From contig CM072812.1 in the NCBI GenBank assembly GCA_037013495.1, positions 35,236,501 to 35,300,500 on the forward strand: 64,000 bases of DNA, given 5' to 3'. The translations under genes and the position numbers were made by a program. Below, piece after piece: positions 47,699-61,086 of the stretch. The DNA comes from Hippophae tibetana (lineage: Eukaryota > Streptophyta > Magnoliopsida > Rosales > Elaeagnaceae). Under the pieces are notes generated by a model. That model did not search any database, was not told the DNA's origin, and saw nothing but the letters and a program-made list of their open reading frames with translations. Each line of letters begins with the position of its first letter. The stretch's first letter is position 1.

Positions 47699-49140
47699 GG
47701 TTAGTGGGTTTTACAAACTAGATTATTTTTTAATATGATAACATTAAATGCTCATCTATCTAGCCTAGCCCTTTATTATTTCCAAAATGTTTTTCATAGT
47801 CAAGAACTTTTTTAACCTTTCAGCTCTAATGGTCAACATCTTCACAGGTTGTTTTGATTGTCTAAGTTCCTGCATAAGATTCTTATTTTCTTGTTTAAGA
47901 TTTGTAAGACTTTGACAACTTAATTTTTTTTATAATGGAAGAATTAATTTCATAGGAATTTAGTTTATCATTTAATTTGGTTACTTGTACAAGTAACCTA
48001 TCCTTTTTTTCATAGAGCCTACTAAATCTATAAAAAGTCCATCAACACTATTAGCATTAAATTTATTCAATAGAAATTCAAAATCAATTTTCTCTTATCT
48101 AACCTAGTGTCAAACTTACTGGAGTGTCCACATATGGTTACAGTAAATTCCAAATAGTTGTGCCATTATTTTTTGATTCATTTGAATTGTTGTTGTCCTT
48201 TTTTGAGTCATTAAGTGTAGCACTGAAAGCTCTTTTAGTTTTCTTCTCTTTGTTAGCATACTCGGCTACAAAATGACCAATCCTATAACCTTCAAAACAT
48301 TATGGTGTAATGGGTTTAGTTTTCTTACCTTATAAATTCCTAGGTTTGAATTTTCTTAAATTCTGATCCTTGAATGGCTTTGTTGCCGGTTAGGTTGAGA
48401 GATGCTTCAGTTAAAGATTTTTCTTGAAACATTATGGTCTAGTGACACTTTTTTTCTTTATAGGTGTTCGAAAACTCATCTCAAAGGTTTGAAGTGAGCC
48501 AGCAAGTTCCTTAATTTTGATGGTGTCAAAATCTTTACTTGCATCAATGGCAATGATCTTTACATGAAAGTGATCTTGTAATGGGAAAATAAGTTTTTGA
48601 ACTAACCTGAGTTCATCAATTTTCTCTCCTACAATTGAATAAGTGTTAGCAATGTCACATAGTTTAACATAGAATTTAGAAACATGTTTCATTTTCTTTC
48701 ATCCTAAGGTTTTCAAACCTAATGCCGAGCATATGAAGTTTGGTTCATTTAACTTGGGTGGTGCCCTTATAGGAAACCTCTAAAGTATCCCAAGCATGCT
48801 TAGCAATATCAATATCAGAAAAACAATGAAACTTATCAGCAGATACAACATTAAAGATAGCATTAATTCCTTTTTTATTCCATATACTATAGTTTTATCA
48901 TAAGAGGTCCATTTATTTGTAGACCTAAGGGCGATAATGTTATCTTTAATAATCATAAGTAATTCCCAACCATAAAAAAAACACAATTCCATACATTTTC
49001 ATCAAGAGAACATAGAAATGCTCTCATACGAGACTTTCAATATGGATAGTTAGATCCATCAAAGAAGGAAGCACGGGTTGTAGAAGAACCCTCTCTCAAA
49101 TTATCTATAACAAGGTTCTAGGAAAACACTAAGTATATCT
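47699..49140 (-). pseudogene. copia gag 5' part (UBN2), broken
   Basis: Minus-strand pieces: the N-terminal WTSYDK region (about 48910), then FYVKLCDIANTYSIVGEKID and FPLQDHFHVKIIAIDASKDF (48680-48530), typical of the UBN2 gag fold. A degraded knuckle CFEGYRIGHFVAEYA follows (about 48300-48255), in which two of three Cys positions are Gly/Tyr. Stops interrupt throughout. The segment was separated from the rest of gag by the LTR element at 44745-47693. Confidence 0.78.
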
Positions 49141-49149
49141 AGTGACCCA

Positions 49150-49160
49150 CTCTAATACTA
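49150..49160 (-). other. degenerate primer binding site of the outer copia
   Basis: The minus strand reads TAGTATTAGAG, two changes from TGGTATCAGAG, two bases inside the LTR end at 49163. Confidence 0.6.
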
Positions 49161-49324
49161 ATTGAAAGTTTAAATTTACAGATCTAATTAACTTAGAAAA
49201 TGGTGAATGGGTAATTTTTTGATTTAAATTTTATTAAACATTATCAAGTGATAGACAAGAATACATGTGTAAATAATATAAAGCAAGAATAAAGATAAAC
49301 TCACCACATGATATTTTAGATGAA

Positions 49325-50461
49325 TGATTGATACAAATTATGTGAAATAAATACTCAAGTATATATATCTCAACAAGTAATACAATAATAAGAAAATATC
49401 TTCTATATAGAGATTATGTTATTAAAAACTAATTTTTCAAACTAAAAAATAAAAGCCATTTTTTTGTATTTTTATGTTTTAAGAAAGTAAAATTAAAAGA
49501 ACTAAAAATAAATGGAAACTCATAATTGGAAGCTAAGGTAATATATTTTAAAATATCTAGGAATACTTAATCTCCCTAATTTTCTAAACATGTAAATAAA
49601 TAAAATCACCCCAATATAACCATCAATTAATTACATGATCAATTAAATCTAACATAGCATGTATTAATCTCTCAAATAAACTACATACTATATAGTAATT
49701 AATCTAATTACACTCTTGTGTCTATTAAATTAAATAATACTAATTAAGTTCATAAATTATAGATCTCATATATAAAAATGATACATTTGTGCCTAGAAAC
49801 TATGCATGTTATTCAATCAAGACAAACAATTAAATAATTATCTTAAATATATTTAATTATCTCTATAGATTAATTATTTGCCAAAAAATTAATAACATAA
49901 AAATTAGATTAAATAATATAATTAAATTGAAATCATAATGGGGGTAAAATATTATATCATCACATGTAGAAAATTGGGTACATAAGATCTCTATATTAAA
50001 AACATTAGCTATAAATAATTTTGTTCATAAAACTCATATTTTTCATAAAAAAAGACATAAAAATTGATAAATAAAAAGAGAAAAATAAGAATAAATATAA
50101 TCAATCTCTTGAATTGTAGCACCAATCTCCCCCATTGACCAAAGTGTGAACTTAAAACAAATGTCATACCAACATATGCCATGGCCCTACATCACTTAGT
50201 ATACACGGTGTGCTTCGATTGGCCCTCTTTGCTTATATGGGATCCATATAGCATGTTTTGTCCATTCATTTCTTGAATGGAATAGATGTGGCATCTTTCT
50301 ATTAGTCTTGCATTAAAAAATTCAAAAACATTTTCCAAAAAACTCTAGAAAGTTTTAAAAAATATATATTTTTACCCTTTTTTACTAGAAACTTATTGAA
50401 TAAAATAAGAAAATATTAAGCAGAAAAGTGCATTGATGACTCTACTCTCATAGAGTTTTCA
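49325..50461 (-). repeat. gypsy 3' LTR
   Basis: Shares long blocks with 54447-55570 (for example ATTAATAACATAAAAATTAG, GCACCAATCTCC and GTGCATTGATGACTCTA). The element-proximal end CATAGAGTTTTCA abuts the polypurine tract. The other end is set by comparison with the copia LTR. Confidence 0.7.
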
Positions 50462-51920
50462 CACCCCCAAACTTAAGTCTTTGCTTGTCCTCAAGTAAAG
50501 CCTAATATAACTAAATAAAATGACATGTGTAGTATATTCATAAATATATATAACATATGTATATTTAGTGAAAACTATCCTCGTCAAAAGTGTAGAATTC
50601 TATGACAAGGAGGTTCACATATTGATCAATCAACGTTCCACCAATACAAAGATATGCAAGGTTTTTATTGAATTGATTTATGTGTGTTACACATGATATC
50701 ATCCAATGCACTCTTGAAATCATATATGATCATGCTAATCAATTCAATCTTAGAACAAGTCTCATAAGTCTATTTTTCTCATCTCTCTCTACCAATATAA
50801 ATATATACTTAGCTAAAGATTAATAAGTACTTTACATGCTTTTAATGTAAGCCTAATTTGGGGGTTGATAAATGAAGATATTTAGGCTTTTTCCATAGCT
50901 TAGCTTTCTTTTTATTCATCAAGCACTTTTTAAATACAATTAAGTTTTTATTTGATATTTTAGTACACCTTATCTTACCATTCTTTCAATATTCTTTTAG
51001 TTCAGATCTTTTTTTTTTTTGTAACTTCATTCCACCCCCAAACTTATTTTCAATTTTATTTTCTTTTTTCTTTAGAGGGATAATTGTGCTGTGAGTTTTG
51101 TTTTAATAGTTTTCATTACATTTCACCTTACTCTATAACATAATACATGATTACATTTTTTTTCTTTTAATACAAGCTAAAGATACGAGGGTAAAGGTAA
51201 TTATTATTGGTTAGGTACAAAATGTGGATTAAAGATATGAAAAGTTTTTTGTTAGGCTTAAATAGGTGACTACATATATTAACAATGGTTAGCTTGAAAG
51301 GCTTAATTGATCTAAATAAGACTAAATCATTACTTATGCTAAATACTATTTAGAATTTTGTCTCAATGGATGATCAAATATATTCTAAAACAAGGTAGAT
51401 CTCATCAACTTGTATAACTCAACACAAATTTTTACCCAATAAGAACACCAAAATCAATCATGAACATGTGCATGAAAATTTGAATAAATTCAATCAAAAC
51501 TAGCAAGCATATCACATGATTAATGTAAGTATCTTATTGTGAATGTTAGATTTCTTATCCTATTCATGACTAAACAAATTGTATCATTGGGTTCATATGT
51601 TTCATATCAAGCATGCATGCATTTAGTTTTCATATATTTATTAATTCTACTCAAATCATGATTAAAAACATCCTAAAAAAATTAAAACAATTCCTAAAAA
51701 TTGAAATTACGTACTAAATACTAAGGTAGAGAATGAAGTTTCCTTTCCAAACATAAATTGTGCATTGTCCCCAATGTGCACATATAAATATGAATAAGTA
51801 AAATGAAAGAAAACTCTCTGAGTCTTGGTACATCACATATGTCGTTGAAATGCTTAATCTTGTTGCGCTATTTCTCTCTATATTTATCCACCTATAAAGT
51901 AAAAACAATAAAAATATAAG
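50462..51920 (-). other. gypsy post-pol non-coding region
   Basis: No coding frame. CACCCCCAAACTTAAG (50462-50477) is the polypurine tract read on the plus strand, and a second G-run (GTTTGGGGGTGG on the minus strand) lies at about 51032-51043. Long AT-rich 3' regions of this sort are typical of Athila-type elements. No env-like frame is visible. Confidence 0.55.
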
Positions 51921-52270
51921 TAACATAACTTTGGATTGCCTCCCAACCAACGTCACGTTTAACGTCCTTAACTAGATGATCATATTAAGCATATTAAGTT
52001 CTAAGGTACATCTTTCTATATATATTTACTATTAAGTTTGCCTGAAAACATTTTGAGTCTTTAATTGTTCAAAAATACTTCATGTTCCAGTTTAAAACAT
52101 GGTGCTCAATTCTCTTATCATACCATATTTTTTGTGTACTTTTTGGCATTCCTATAAGCACTCCACCGTAGCTCATCTAATTTATATATTTCTAGCATCT
52201 TTTTCACCTATCTATTGGACTCTTCTGCTTGCCCACTTGATTATGGATGGTAGAGAAAAGTTGGGAGTCT
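51920..52270 (-). pseudogene. gypsy integrase C-terminal relic
   Basis: On the minus strand there are YHP-SSGQAEESNR-VKKML (about 52245), which corresponds to the block carrying the catalytic Glu, then YRNAKKYTKNMV, then RLKMFSGKLNSK (about 52060). Stops split it. The upstream integrase core is deleted. Confidence 0.65.
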
Positions 52271-52619
52271 AGCCTTAGTGGTACTTCATTTGATGCGTTA
52301 AGCTTAGATCCTACATCAAAATTCTCCACAACAACATTAGGTATATACATAAGAGGTGTAACTTTCAAATAGTTTACACAATTAATAATATCAATCATAG
52401 ATTCCATACTTTAAAAATTAATATAGATTGAGTTATTTCTTGGCGAGTTTACCTTATTATTCATAGCATCATGTGTGGTAGTCTTAAGTATGAGTGACTC
52501 AACATATTATTTTCAGTTATCCTCATGATTAATAACATCTATTCTACAACATTCATTAATATTATCAATATCAGGTAGTTCAGATGCTTTAAAAACTATA
52601 AATGTTACTTGTTCATCTT

Positions 52620-53100
52620 GCCTTCCATTTTAAGCTCACCCTGTTACAGTCCTTTTCCATATCTAGTAAAATGAAATCCACTAGAAAGAAAACCTATCTA
52701 CTTTTATTAGCATATCTTTCACCACACCCAAGGGTCACTTAATTGATCTATTTACCATTTGTATTATTATTGAAGTAGGTTTGGCTTTACTAATCTCCAA
52801 TCTCTTAAAATTTGATAGCAGTGTGAGGTTAATGTAAGAACCAAAGTCATATAGTGCTTTCTTAAAGTTAATGTTCCTAATTGTGCTAGGAATATCAAAG
52901 CAATCCAGATCTTTCAATTTTTGGGGTAGTTTTTTTAGCAATGATGACACTATAACCTTTAGTCAAAGTTATTATTTCATTATCTCCAAGCCTTATTTTC
53001 TTAGACAGGATGTCCTTCATAAATTTGGAATAAGAAAGTATTTGTTCAACTACATCTGTAAATGGTATATTTAGGTGTAGTTTCTTAAAGACATCCAATT
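52620..53100 (-). pseudogene. gypsy gag-protease region, truncated
   Basis: Pieces: FKKLHLNIPFTDVVEQILSY and KFMKDILSKKIRLGD (53098-52990), KLPQKLKDLDCFDIPSTIRN and the protease block LYDFGSYINL (52940-52830), then FILLDMEKD (about 52630). In this family the retropepsin active site is D(L/S)GA, but here it is DFGS. The remainder of protease and all of RT are missing. Confidence 0.75.
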
Positions 53101-54446
53101 TTTTTGAATAATATGTATCTAACTTTTACTTTTGCAGTCTTTGAAGGAAAGAAATAGTGCATTTGTAGAGGTTACTCTTTTTTTGAATTTTTTTTTCCAG
53201 TGCTCTCTTTATCCACTAGTTCCTCCTCATCCTTATTAATTTCCTATTTCTGGTCATTCTTTTGAGTCTCATGTTCCTCCTCTAAATATTTACCATTCCT
53301 CAAGGCTATGGCATTGCAATGCTCCTTACTTTCTCTTCTTATTCTTATAATTGTGTCACTTGAAAGGTTACTTTGAGGCCTTCGACTTATGGCTGAGGCA
53401 AGTTGCCTTATTTGTGTCTTTTGAATGGACACTTTTATATTTACTAATTGAATAAAGTCTTTCATCATCCCTATTAAAGAACTTATATTTTCCTCGGTAG
53501 ATGGATGCTTCCCTTGGATTTTTGATTGTTGTGGTTGTTGAAAACCAGTTGGTATAAATGATTGATGGTGAATCAATTACCACCTTTATTGTTATTATTC
53601 CAAGAGAAATTTAGAGGTTGTCCATATCTTATATTATTTGTGTTCGAATATGGATTATTTTTTGGTTCACATTACCCACATAGAATATTGATTCAATATT
53701 GTTTAGACAATTATCAAACAAATAAGCTCTACCATAAAAGATACAAGACCCTTCTGAATCTTGGACCTAGTTTATACTCTCTGGCAAGTTTTGAACCTTC
53801 AAAAGATTTACCAAAGATAACACTTGAGCTATAAATGCTATGATATCATTTATCTAATGCATTATGGCTACTCTTCTTATAGATGTCATTTTGTCTGTTG
53901 GCTATTGATAATTATTCCCAGCCATTTTGTCTAGTAAATCATAAGCTTGATTGTAATATTTGGTTACCAGATCTTTATTAGCTGATGCATCAATTAATGG
54001 TTCTTATTTGTGCATTAAGACCATTGTAGAAAGTCTCCATTTGGATCCGATGAGAGATACTGTGGTGAGGACACTTCCTTAGCAATTATTTGAATCTTTC
54101 CCATGCTTCGTATAAAAATTTTCTTTCATATTGTTTGTAGGAGGTAATATCATTCCCAAGCTTAGCATTCTTTATTGGTAGGAAATATTTCATCAAAACT
54201 TTCTCCGCCAAATCATTCCAAGTTGTAATAGAATAAGATGAAAAAGAGTTTAGCCAAGGTTAAGCACGGTCTCGCAAAGAGGAAGGAAGCAATCTAAGTC
54301 TAAATTTCTCCCCAATCATACCACAAAATTTGAATGCAGATGAAGATCCTCTGTTGGTAATCTGCAAAGTTGTCCAATTGTTTGTAGCATTTGAAACACC
54401 ACTACTTTAGTTCAAAACTAATTAGCTTGAATGTTTGTCCTTGCAT
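53101..54446 (-). pseudogene. gypsy gag, broken
   Basis: The gag core can be followed on the minus strand: FGGESFDEIFPTNK-like sequence, then a cluster around PNGDFLQWS (about 54040) corresponding to the 'YNGL..QTR' region of Athila-type gag, then a Gln-rich tail GFQQPQQSKIQGKHPSTEEN with MMKDFIQLVN (53560-53450). Numerous stops are present. The N-terminus and PBS are missing because the deletion joins gag directly to the right LTR near 54446. Confidence 0.65.
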
Positions 54447-55577
54447 ACTCTTATTAAGTTCATCAAATATGAATCACATACATAAGAATCATATATCTCT
54501 CCCAAAAAATTATGCATGTTATTTAACCAAGACAAATAATTAAATAACTCTTTCAAGTATATTTAATTTCCTCTATAGATTAATTTCTTGCCAAATAATT
54601 AATAACATAAAAATTAGATTAAATAATATAACTAAATTCAAATCATAATTGGAGTAAAATATTATATCATCATATATAAAACAAATTGGGTTCACAAGAC
54701 CCCTAAATTAATAAATTAGCTAGATATAATTTTTTTCATAAAGCTCAAATTTTGCATAAAGAAAGACATAAAAATTAATAAAGAAAGGAGAAGAAGAAGA
54801 AATACAATCAATATCTTAAATTATAGCACCAATCTCCTCTTGAATTTCCACTAAAATGGTATTTTTTTTTAATATTTTTGTATTTGTCTCTCTTCTCGAC
54901 TCCAAAATTGGATTAAAAAATTGATAATTTTCAACTCATTAGGGTTTATGGGCAATTAGGGGTTAAATTAGATTCAAATCAAGGATTGAGATTAAAAAAA
55001 GGAAAAATTAACAATGCTGGCTAATATGGTGGTGACACATGGCATATAAGATTCACTAGGTGACTCAACACGTAGTGGGTGGCAGAAAAGACTAGTCGTG
55101 GTCAATGAGCATTGAGTCAGCACCACGTGGCATGTTGTGAAACATAGTTAAGGATGGTCTAGCACTCTAATGGGAAGAATAGACAAATCATGTGACGACG
55201 TGTGGCATGCCCATTGATAAAGTGACAAACTCAGAATAAGCATTGTGCCTACACATATCATAGGCATTTATCACCCGGTACATGCGATGTGCTTCAATTG
55301 GCCCTTTTCACTTATGTGGCATCCACATGGTATGTCTCATTAGATCCCTACTTGTGTAGCATCCATATGGGGTCTTCTCATTGGTCATACATTAAACAAT
55401 TGATAAAAAATCCAAAAAAATCTAGAAAATTCTCAAAAATAAATTTTCACCCATTTTTTTTTATAAAAAGTTCATATTTTAATATTTTTAACCCCAAAAA
55501 TACTACTTATTGAATAAAATAGGAAAATATTAAGTAAAAAAGTGCATTGATGACTCTATTTTCATAGAGTAATTGTT
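54447..55577 (-). repeat. gypsy 5' LTR, inner end deleted
   Basis: Pairs with the left LTR but carries an extra segment (about 54890-55260, with several CACGTGGCATG/TGGCAT blocks) and lacks the inner 0.4 kb. Its outer end reads CATAGAGTAATTG rather than CATAGAGTTTTCA, so the terminus is degraded. Confidence 0.65.
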
Positions 55578-56572
55578 TGAATAGCCTAGGCTATAACAAT
55601 AACCTAAGAGGAAAAAAACAATCCACAGGACCACCAAACTACCTATTATGAAAAACAATTTTATTACAAAGCCATGTCTTAAACTACCCTTCATAGATAA
55701 AGCTCCCAAAGTAATCTACTTACAATCATTCACTTTTTCATAGTCTCTACAAGGTAGACATATGGATCCTGATCATTGTTCTGATCTCTTGAGTCTCACG
55801 AGCAATCAAACTCGTTCAACAAGTACCTAAAAAGTTAGCATAAATAACACAAGTAAAAATTAGGTCTTAGAGTAAATTAAATAATGAAAATCCTATCTAG
55901 AGGATTCAGGATTCAAATCAATTAAATTATATCATCTAGCAAACTCTAGAACAAAGATTTAAGAGCACAATATCATAAAAAAAATAGGCTTATCAATCAA
56001 TCTAACATATCATACACTATTTGATAGATTAAATCAAGAATAAGCCTAATAAAACATGATTTAGTTTTTATAATATGTTTTCAAAGAGATAGCACAAAAA
56101 CTAGATGAATATAAGAGGTATGGTTATTTAAAACAAGAACCTTTAAGTTATTTATATAAGGGAATTAAAACTCCAATTCTAGGTTAATAAGCAATGATCA
56201 CTCCGTCCATTAAAAATTTCTTATAGTAATAATAAATAGGGACAATATGGTAATTCATCATTTTGTCTCGTGTAAACAAAAAAAATTAAAATGAAGACTT
56301 TTGCGATCAATCGATCTAGACCAGGCTCAATCAATCGAACTAATAAGGTTGAACAATCAAAAACCTTTTCAATCGATTCAGTAACAATTAATAAAAACCT
56401 GAGACCAGGTATATCAAACATGATCGATCATTAATTAATCTAGCCTCTCAATCGATCAAGACCAACTTCGATCGATCTACTCCAATTTGAAATCCAACTT
56501 AAAATGACATAGATGGTACATAATCAATCCTTGATCGATCGATCAACTAATATATATACCAAATGTAAAGAG
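55578..56572 (-). repeat. outer copia 5' LTR, middle piece
   Basis: Continues the LTR that begins at 49163 and matches 39630-40640 of the 3' LTR in order (CCTAGGC, AACCTAAGAG, ACTATGA, GATCGATCTACTCCAATTTG and others). It is interrupted at 56572 by the second copia. Confidence 0.75.
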
Positions 56573-57788
56573 TGTAAAAACTTATTTAGTTAGAGATCCA
56601 ATTAGCTAGAGTGGTGAATATATAATAAGAAAAAATATGAAAAATTAAATTTTTTGCACACAGTCAGACATGTAATCATGTATAAAATAATGCAAAAAAA
56701 TAAAATAACACAATATTTTTAGGTAGAAAGAACCTAGGCCAAAACAATTACCTATGATAAAAATCACCAACCTATAGGGCCACTTAACTATCCACTATGA
56801 AAATAATATTTGATAGTCTCCATAAGTAAGGTGTTTGGATCTAGACTAACGTTATGATAAACTCGAGTCACACAAGTTATGGAACCCGTTTAATTGGCAC
56901 CAAAAAAGTTAAGTGATATATGTGTCCTAGAGTAGACTAAATAATGAAAAATGCTAGCTAGATGATTTGATAAAATATTAGTTAAATCAAGATCACTAGC
57001 AATCCTAAAACGGATACTAAAGCACAATAACTCAAATATTGTAGACTTGTTAATCAATCAAACACAATCATAAAATGTTTCATAAATTAACTAATGAAAA
57101 AAAAAACTACTAAGATAGTTTTGCTAAAATAGATTTATAAACAGAGCTTAGAATGTAAAAGTCGATTCAAGCGTCATTGAATAAAATATGGAGCATTAGG
57201 TTCTTTATATTGAAAATATTGAAGTCCTAATGCTAGGTTAAATTAAAATTACCATTATGTCCATTAAAAATTTCATAAAGCATTAAATAATAGGGAAAAA
57301 TTATTAATTGAAACATTTGGCTCAAGTGAAAATTAAGTTAAAGTTTTAAACCTGACTGCTCGATCAATCTAAGTTGTGCTCGATGATTCGAACCAAATTT
57401 TTTGATTGATTTAGTCCATTCTCGATCTAGGGTATTAAATAAATAAATCCCTATATAAGTAGATCAATCTAGTCATTTTTTGATTGATCTAGTGCTCAAT
57501 CAATCAACCATTAATAACTTGATGATCTTTCCAAATGAAAAATTAAATTTGGGATTTTTTTATATGAGTAGATCGATTCTTGATCGATCGAGTAACCTAA
57601 ATTCAAAATATTCCTATGTATCTAACATGAAGTCTAGCGTGCACAAGAACAGAGATATACCTTAAATGTATTTGTTATAGTTTGATAGTTTATTTAGCTT
57701 GAAAATATTCTTTAAAGACACACTTAGAAACGAAAATTACATTTGTATGTTTTGTTCACGAATATTACCAACACTCATAAACTTTACA
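56573..57788 (-). repeat. second copia 3' LTR (1216 bp)
   Basis: Starts TGTAAAAACTT on the plus strand and ends AAACTTTACA at the polypurine tract. Similar to 39491-40975 and about 59938-61086, with GATCGATC-like motifs at 57358-57600. Confidence 0.75.
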
Positions 57789-59089
57789 ATCTCCTCCTTT
57801 GGCATATTCATTTGAAAAAATCTCTCTCTCATTACATAATACTCATAGGAAAAATAAATTTTATAAAGTGAAACTCTTATACGATCCTTTGAAACTATTT
57901 TCGCTTGAATCTCGATAGATCATGTGTACACCGAAAGATAAAAACATAAAAAGTAAACAAATAGTTCTCAAAGACTTAATGTTCATTATTTCAATAAATA
58001 TAACAATAGAAAAGTAAAGATTGTTACTAAGAATAAGTAATCAACAGATAGAAATTCAAAACACAACTCCCTCTATGTGTAATATTTCCAAAAACGATTT
58101 TCAAATTAATTCTTCTCCTAAATTGGTACTCTACTTTATGTACATTTTTCAATTAATATTCCAATTTTAATTTAATGTTCCAATTTTTTCTCTTAAAGTT
58201 CAATTTTTCTCCTCTGTTTTGTCATATAAATAAACCATAAAACGGGATAAGAATTTTTCTCCCCAGCTTTTTTTTAATTCTATCATAATAGATTTATTCA
58301 AATATGAACTTCACTCAAATAACAATTTTGAGATAAAAGTCATTCTTTAATAAAACTGAATTATTCACAATATGTATAAGTATTCTAATAAATCACACAT
58401 ACATTCTTTAACATGCATGTGATATATTGAAAATTTTCTCAAAGTATTATAAATAATGGAACTACAACCGCTTGTCAATTATTCTATCTATAGGTGATTA
58501 GCATCACCTATCATGCAAAATTTAAGTTGAATTCATATATCTATAAAATAAAATTTTCTTACTAATAGAGAACTTTAATTAACGTTTTCTTTTGTATTCT
58601 CTCTTATTATTTATTATCCTTGTTTATATGAGATATTGGTTATTTATTTTTCTTTTTTATATAATCATTTGTAGCGCTTTATTTTTGTGTAAGTAATTAC
58701 TTTTGTTTTTCCTTTATTCTTTTTATTTTTTATTATTTTTGTAAATGAATTATGCAAGAGGCAAAAACCTAGTATGATGAATTTCACACTAGTTATGAGG
58801 TAGCCCTCTCCGCTCACTATAGTAGCTCTCACACAATAAGGTAGGTAACCCTCTCAAAACTAGGTATTTTTCTACAGTAGTATTTTATACAATGAAAGTC
58901 AAAGTTTAACTATAATTATAGTCCTAAAATCTCACATAATTAACTATAAACTTCAAGTATGACATACTTATGTATCTGATGAGTTAGAGTGACATACTTG
59001 TTAAACATCGAACACTAGATATATGAATCAATATCAAACTTACTAGAGTGTCCACCAATTGTTTCAATAAATACCAGAAATTTGGTGTC
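57789..59089. other. internal non-coding remainder of the second copia
   Basis: AT-rich. The block ACACTAGTTATGAGGTAGCCCT (shortened here) near 58780 recurs near 41488 in the outer copia, which fixes the family. No coding motif. Confidence 0.6.
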
Positions 59090-59937
59090 ACTATTTTCTA
59101 ATTCAACTAGAGTTTCAGGTCTCTATTAGAATCAGTAAGTGTAACGTTGAAACCTATTCCTATTTTTTATTTCTTGTTTATACATTCAGTTGAAAAGTGA
59201 ATATAACCCATACATTCAAAACAATGAGGCTAGGTGGGCTTAGATTTCTTCCATCGAAACTCATACATTTGAGTTCTTTCAAATTCTGATCCTTTTGACG
59301 ACTTGATTTCCCTTTTCTTTAAGGATTCTTTTTTATGAAGGTTTTCTTCAATATTCTAGCTATAAGTACCAACTCTTCATTATCATTGCCACCATCCTTA
59401 ATCATTGCTATTTTGAAAGCAACACATTTGTTCTTTATAGGAATTTGAAAGCTCATATCAAAGGTGAAGAGCGAGATAACTCACTCCTTAATTTTAATGG
59501 TTCCATATCTTTGCTTTTATATATTATGGTGACTTTTACATGGAAGTGATTTGGTAAGGAGCACAATATTTTTTTGACCAACCCTAATTCCTCAATTTTC
59601 TCACCAAGATTAACATAAGAGTTAGCAATGTCACTTAATTTAGCATAGAATTCAGAAAAGGTTTCATCATTTTTTATTCTAAGATATTTAAATTGAGTAC
59701 CAAGCATGTAAAGTTTAGTGTGTTTAACTTATGTAGTGCCCTCATGGGTAACCTCTAAAATATTCCAATTATGTTTAGCAATATTAACATGAAAAATATG
59801 ATAGAATTCGTCGACATGCATCTTCAGTGGTTTCCAACCATAAAGCATAGAGTTTCAAATACTCCTATCTATAGACCATAGAAAGGCCCTCATGCGATCC
59901 TTATAATATGGGTAATTAGACCCATAAAAAATAAAAT
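59090..59937 (-). pseudogene. copia gag (UBN2) with intact zinc knuckle, broken frame
   Basis: The minus-strand open piece 59707-59453 contains FSEFYAKLSDIANSYVNLGE and LCSLPNHFHVKVTI, clearly homologous to the gag at 48432-48692. In a later frame the knuckle CFECMGYIHFSTEC (about 59225-59185) keeps all four C-C-H-C ligands, unlike the outer copia copy. Stops elsewhere prevent a full protein, and no protease or pol follows. Confidence 0.75.
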
Positions 59938-61086
59938 GGCATATGAGATTTTTAGGTTGAAACAACCTTGGCCATAATAATAACCTAAGAGAAAAACTAT
60001 TAATCCACTGGACTACCTAACAATCCATAATAAAAATAATGTTCAATTACAAGGCTAGGACTCAAGCTACCCACCAAGGTAATGCCTCCAAGTAACATAT
60101 TTACAAGCCTATACTTTTTTCATAGTCTCCATAAGCACAGTGTTCGAATCTAGACCAATATTTTGATAAATATAACTCACACGAGTTATCAAAATCGTTC
60201 AACTGACACCTATAAAGTTAGTACAATAACACAAGTGCAATATGTGTACTAGAGCATATTTAATAATGAAAAACCCTAGCAAGATGAGTTAATAAAATAT
60301 TCGTTAAATCAAAATCACTAGCAACCACAAAATAGATGTTGAAGTATAATAACTCAAATATTGTAGGCTTATTAACCAATCAAACACAACTACAAAATGC
60401 TTGATAAATTAACTAATGAAAAAACCTACCAAAATAGTTTTTTGCAAAATAAATTTAGAGAAAAAGTTAAGAATGCAAAACTTGATTCAAGTGTGGTTGA
60501 ATAAAATATAGAACATTAAATTCTTTATATATGAAAGTTTTAAGCCCTAATATTAGGTTAAATTCCAATTACATTTCTGTCCATTAAACAATTTAGAGAG
60601 TAGTAAATAATAAGGACAAAATATTAATTGAAACATTTGGCTCAAGTAAAAATTAGTTTAAAGTTTATAACTTGGCCGCTTGATCGACCTAAGTTGTGCT
60701 TATTGATCGAGCTAGAAAGTTCAATCGATCTAACCAATTCTCGATCGATCTAGAGTATTAAATATATAAATGTCGAGACATGTAGATTGATCTAGTCATT
60801 TTTCAATTGATCTAGTGCTTGATCGATCGACGATTAATTACTCGATCGATCTACTCACCTTGATCCATCTAGACATGTCTTGATCGATCGAGTAGCCTAA
60901 ATTCAAAATGTTCCTATGTGTCTAATATGAAATATAACATGCATAAAAATAGAGATATACATGAAATATGTTTGTTGAAGCTCGATACTTTCTTTGGCTT
61001 GAAAATATTTTTGAAAGACATATATAGAAACTAAAATTACATTGGTATATTTTATGAACAAATATCGCCAATATGTATAACCCTTG
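59938..61086 (-). repeat. second copia 5' LTR, truncated at its gag side
   Basis: Matches 56720-57788 in order but lacks the first ~145 bases and the PBS, joined directly to gag. It carries the densest GATCGATC cluster of the window (60680-60895). Confidence 0.7.

Larger units (their letters stand above)
49325..55577 (-). mobile_element. Athila-like Ty3/gypsy element with pol deletion
   Basis: The left LTR (3' LTR, about 49325-50461) is followed by a polypurine tract (minus strand ...AAGTTTGGGGGTG), post-pol DNA with the conserved GTTGGGAGGCAA motif (about 51940), an integrase C-terminal relic, a truncated protease, gag, and the right LTR (about 54447-55577). RT, RNase H and most of integrase are deleted between about 52270 and 52620. 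The right LTR has lost its inner end together with PBS and gag start, and differs from the left LTR by a segment of several hundred bases. A possible target duplication is TGAA (49321 and 55578), within the outer copia 5' LTR. Confidence 0.78.
56573..61086 (-). mobile_element. second copia of the same family, reduced to LTR-gag-LTR
   Basis: The left LTR is 56573-57788, next to a polypurine tract (minus strand GCCAAAGGAGGAGAT, 57803-57789). Internal DNA matches the outer copia's post-RNase-H segment (58755-58930 versus 41455-41640), then jumps to gag (59090-59930) without any pol domain, and then the right LTR (about 59938-61086), which lacks its gag-side end and PBS. The sequence beyond 61087 resumes the outer copia LTR. 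Flanking AAGAG (56568-56572) and TAGAG (61087-61091) look like a target duplication with one change. Confidence 0.75.
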
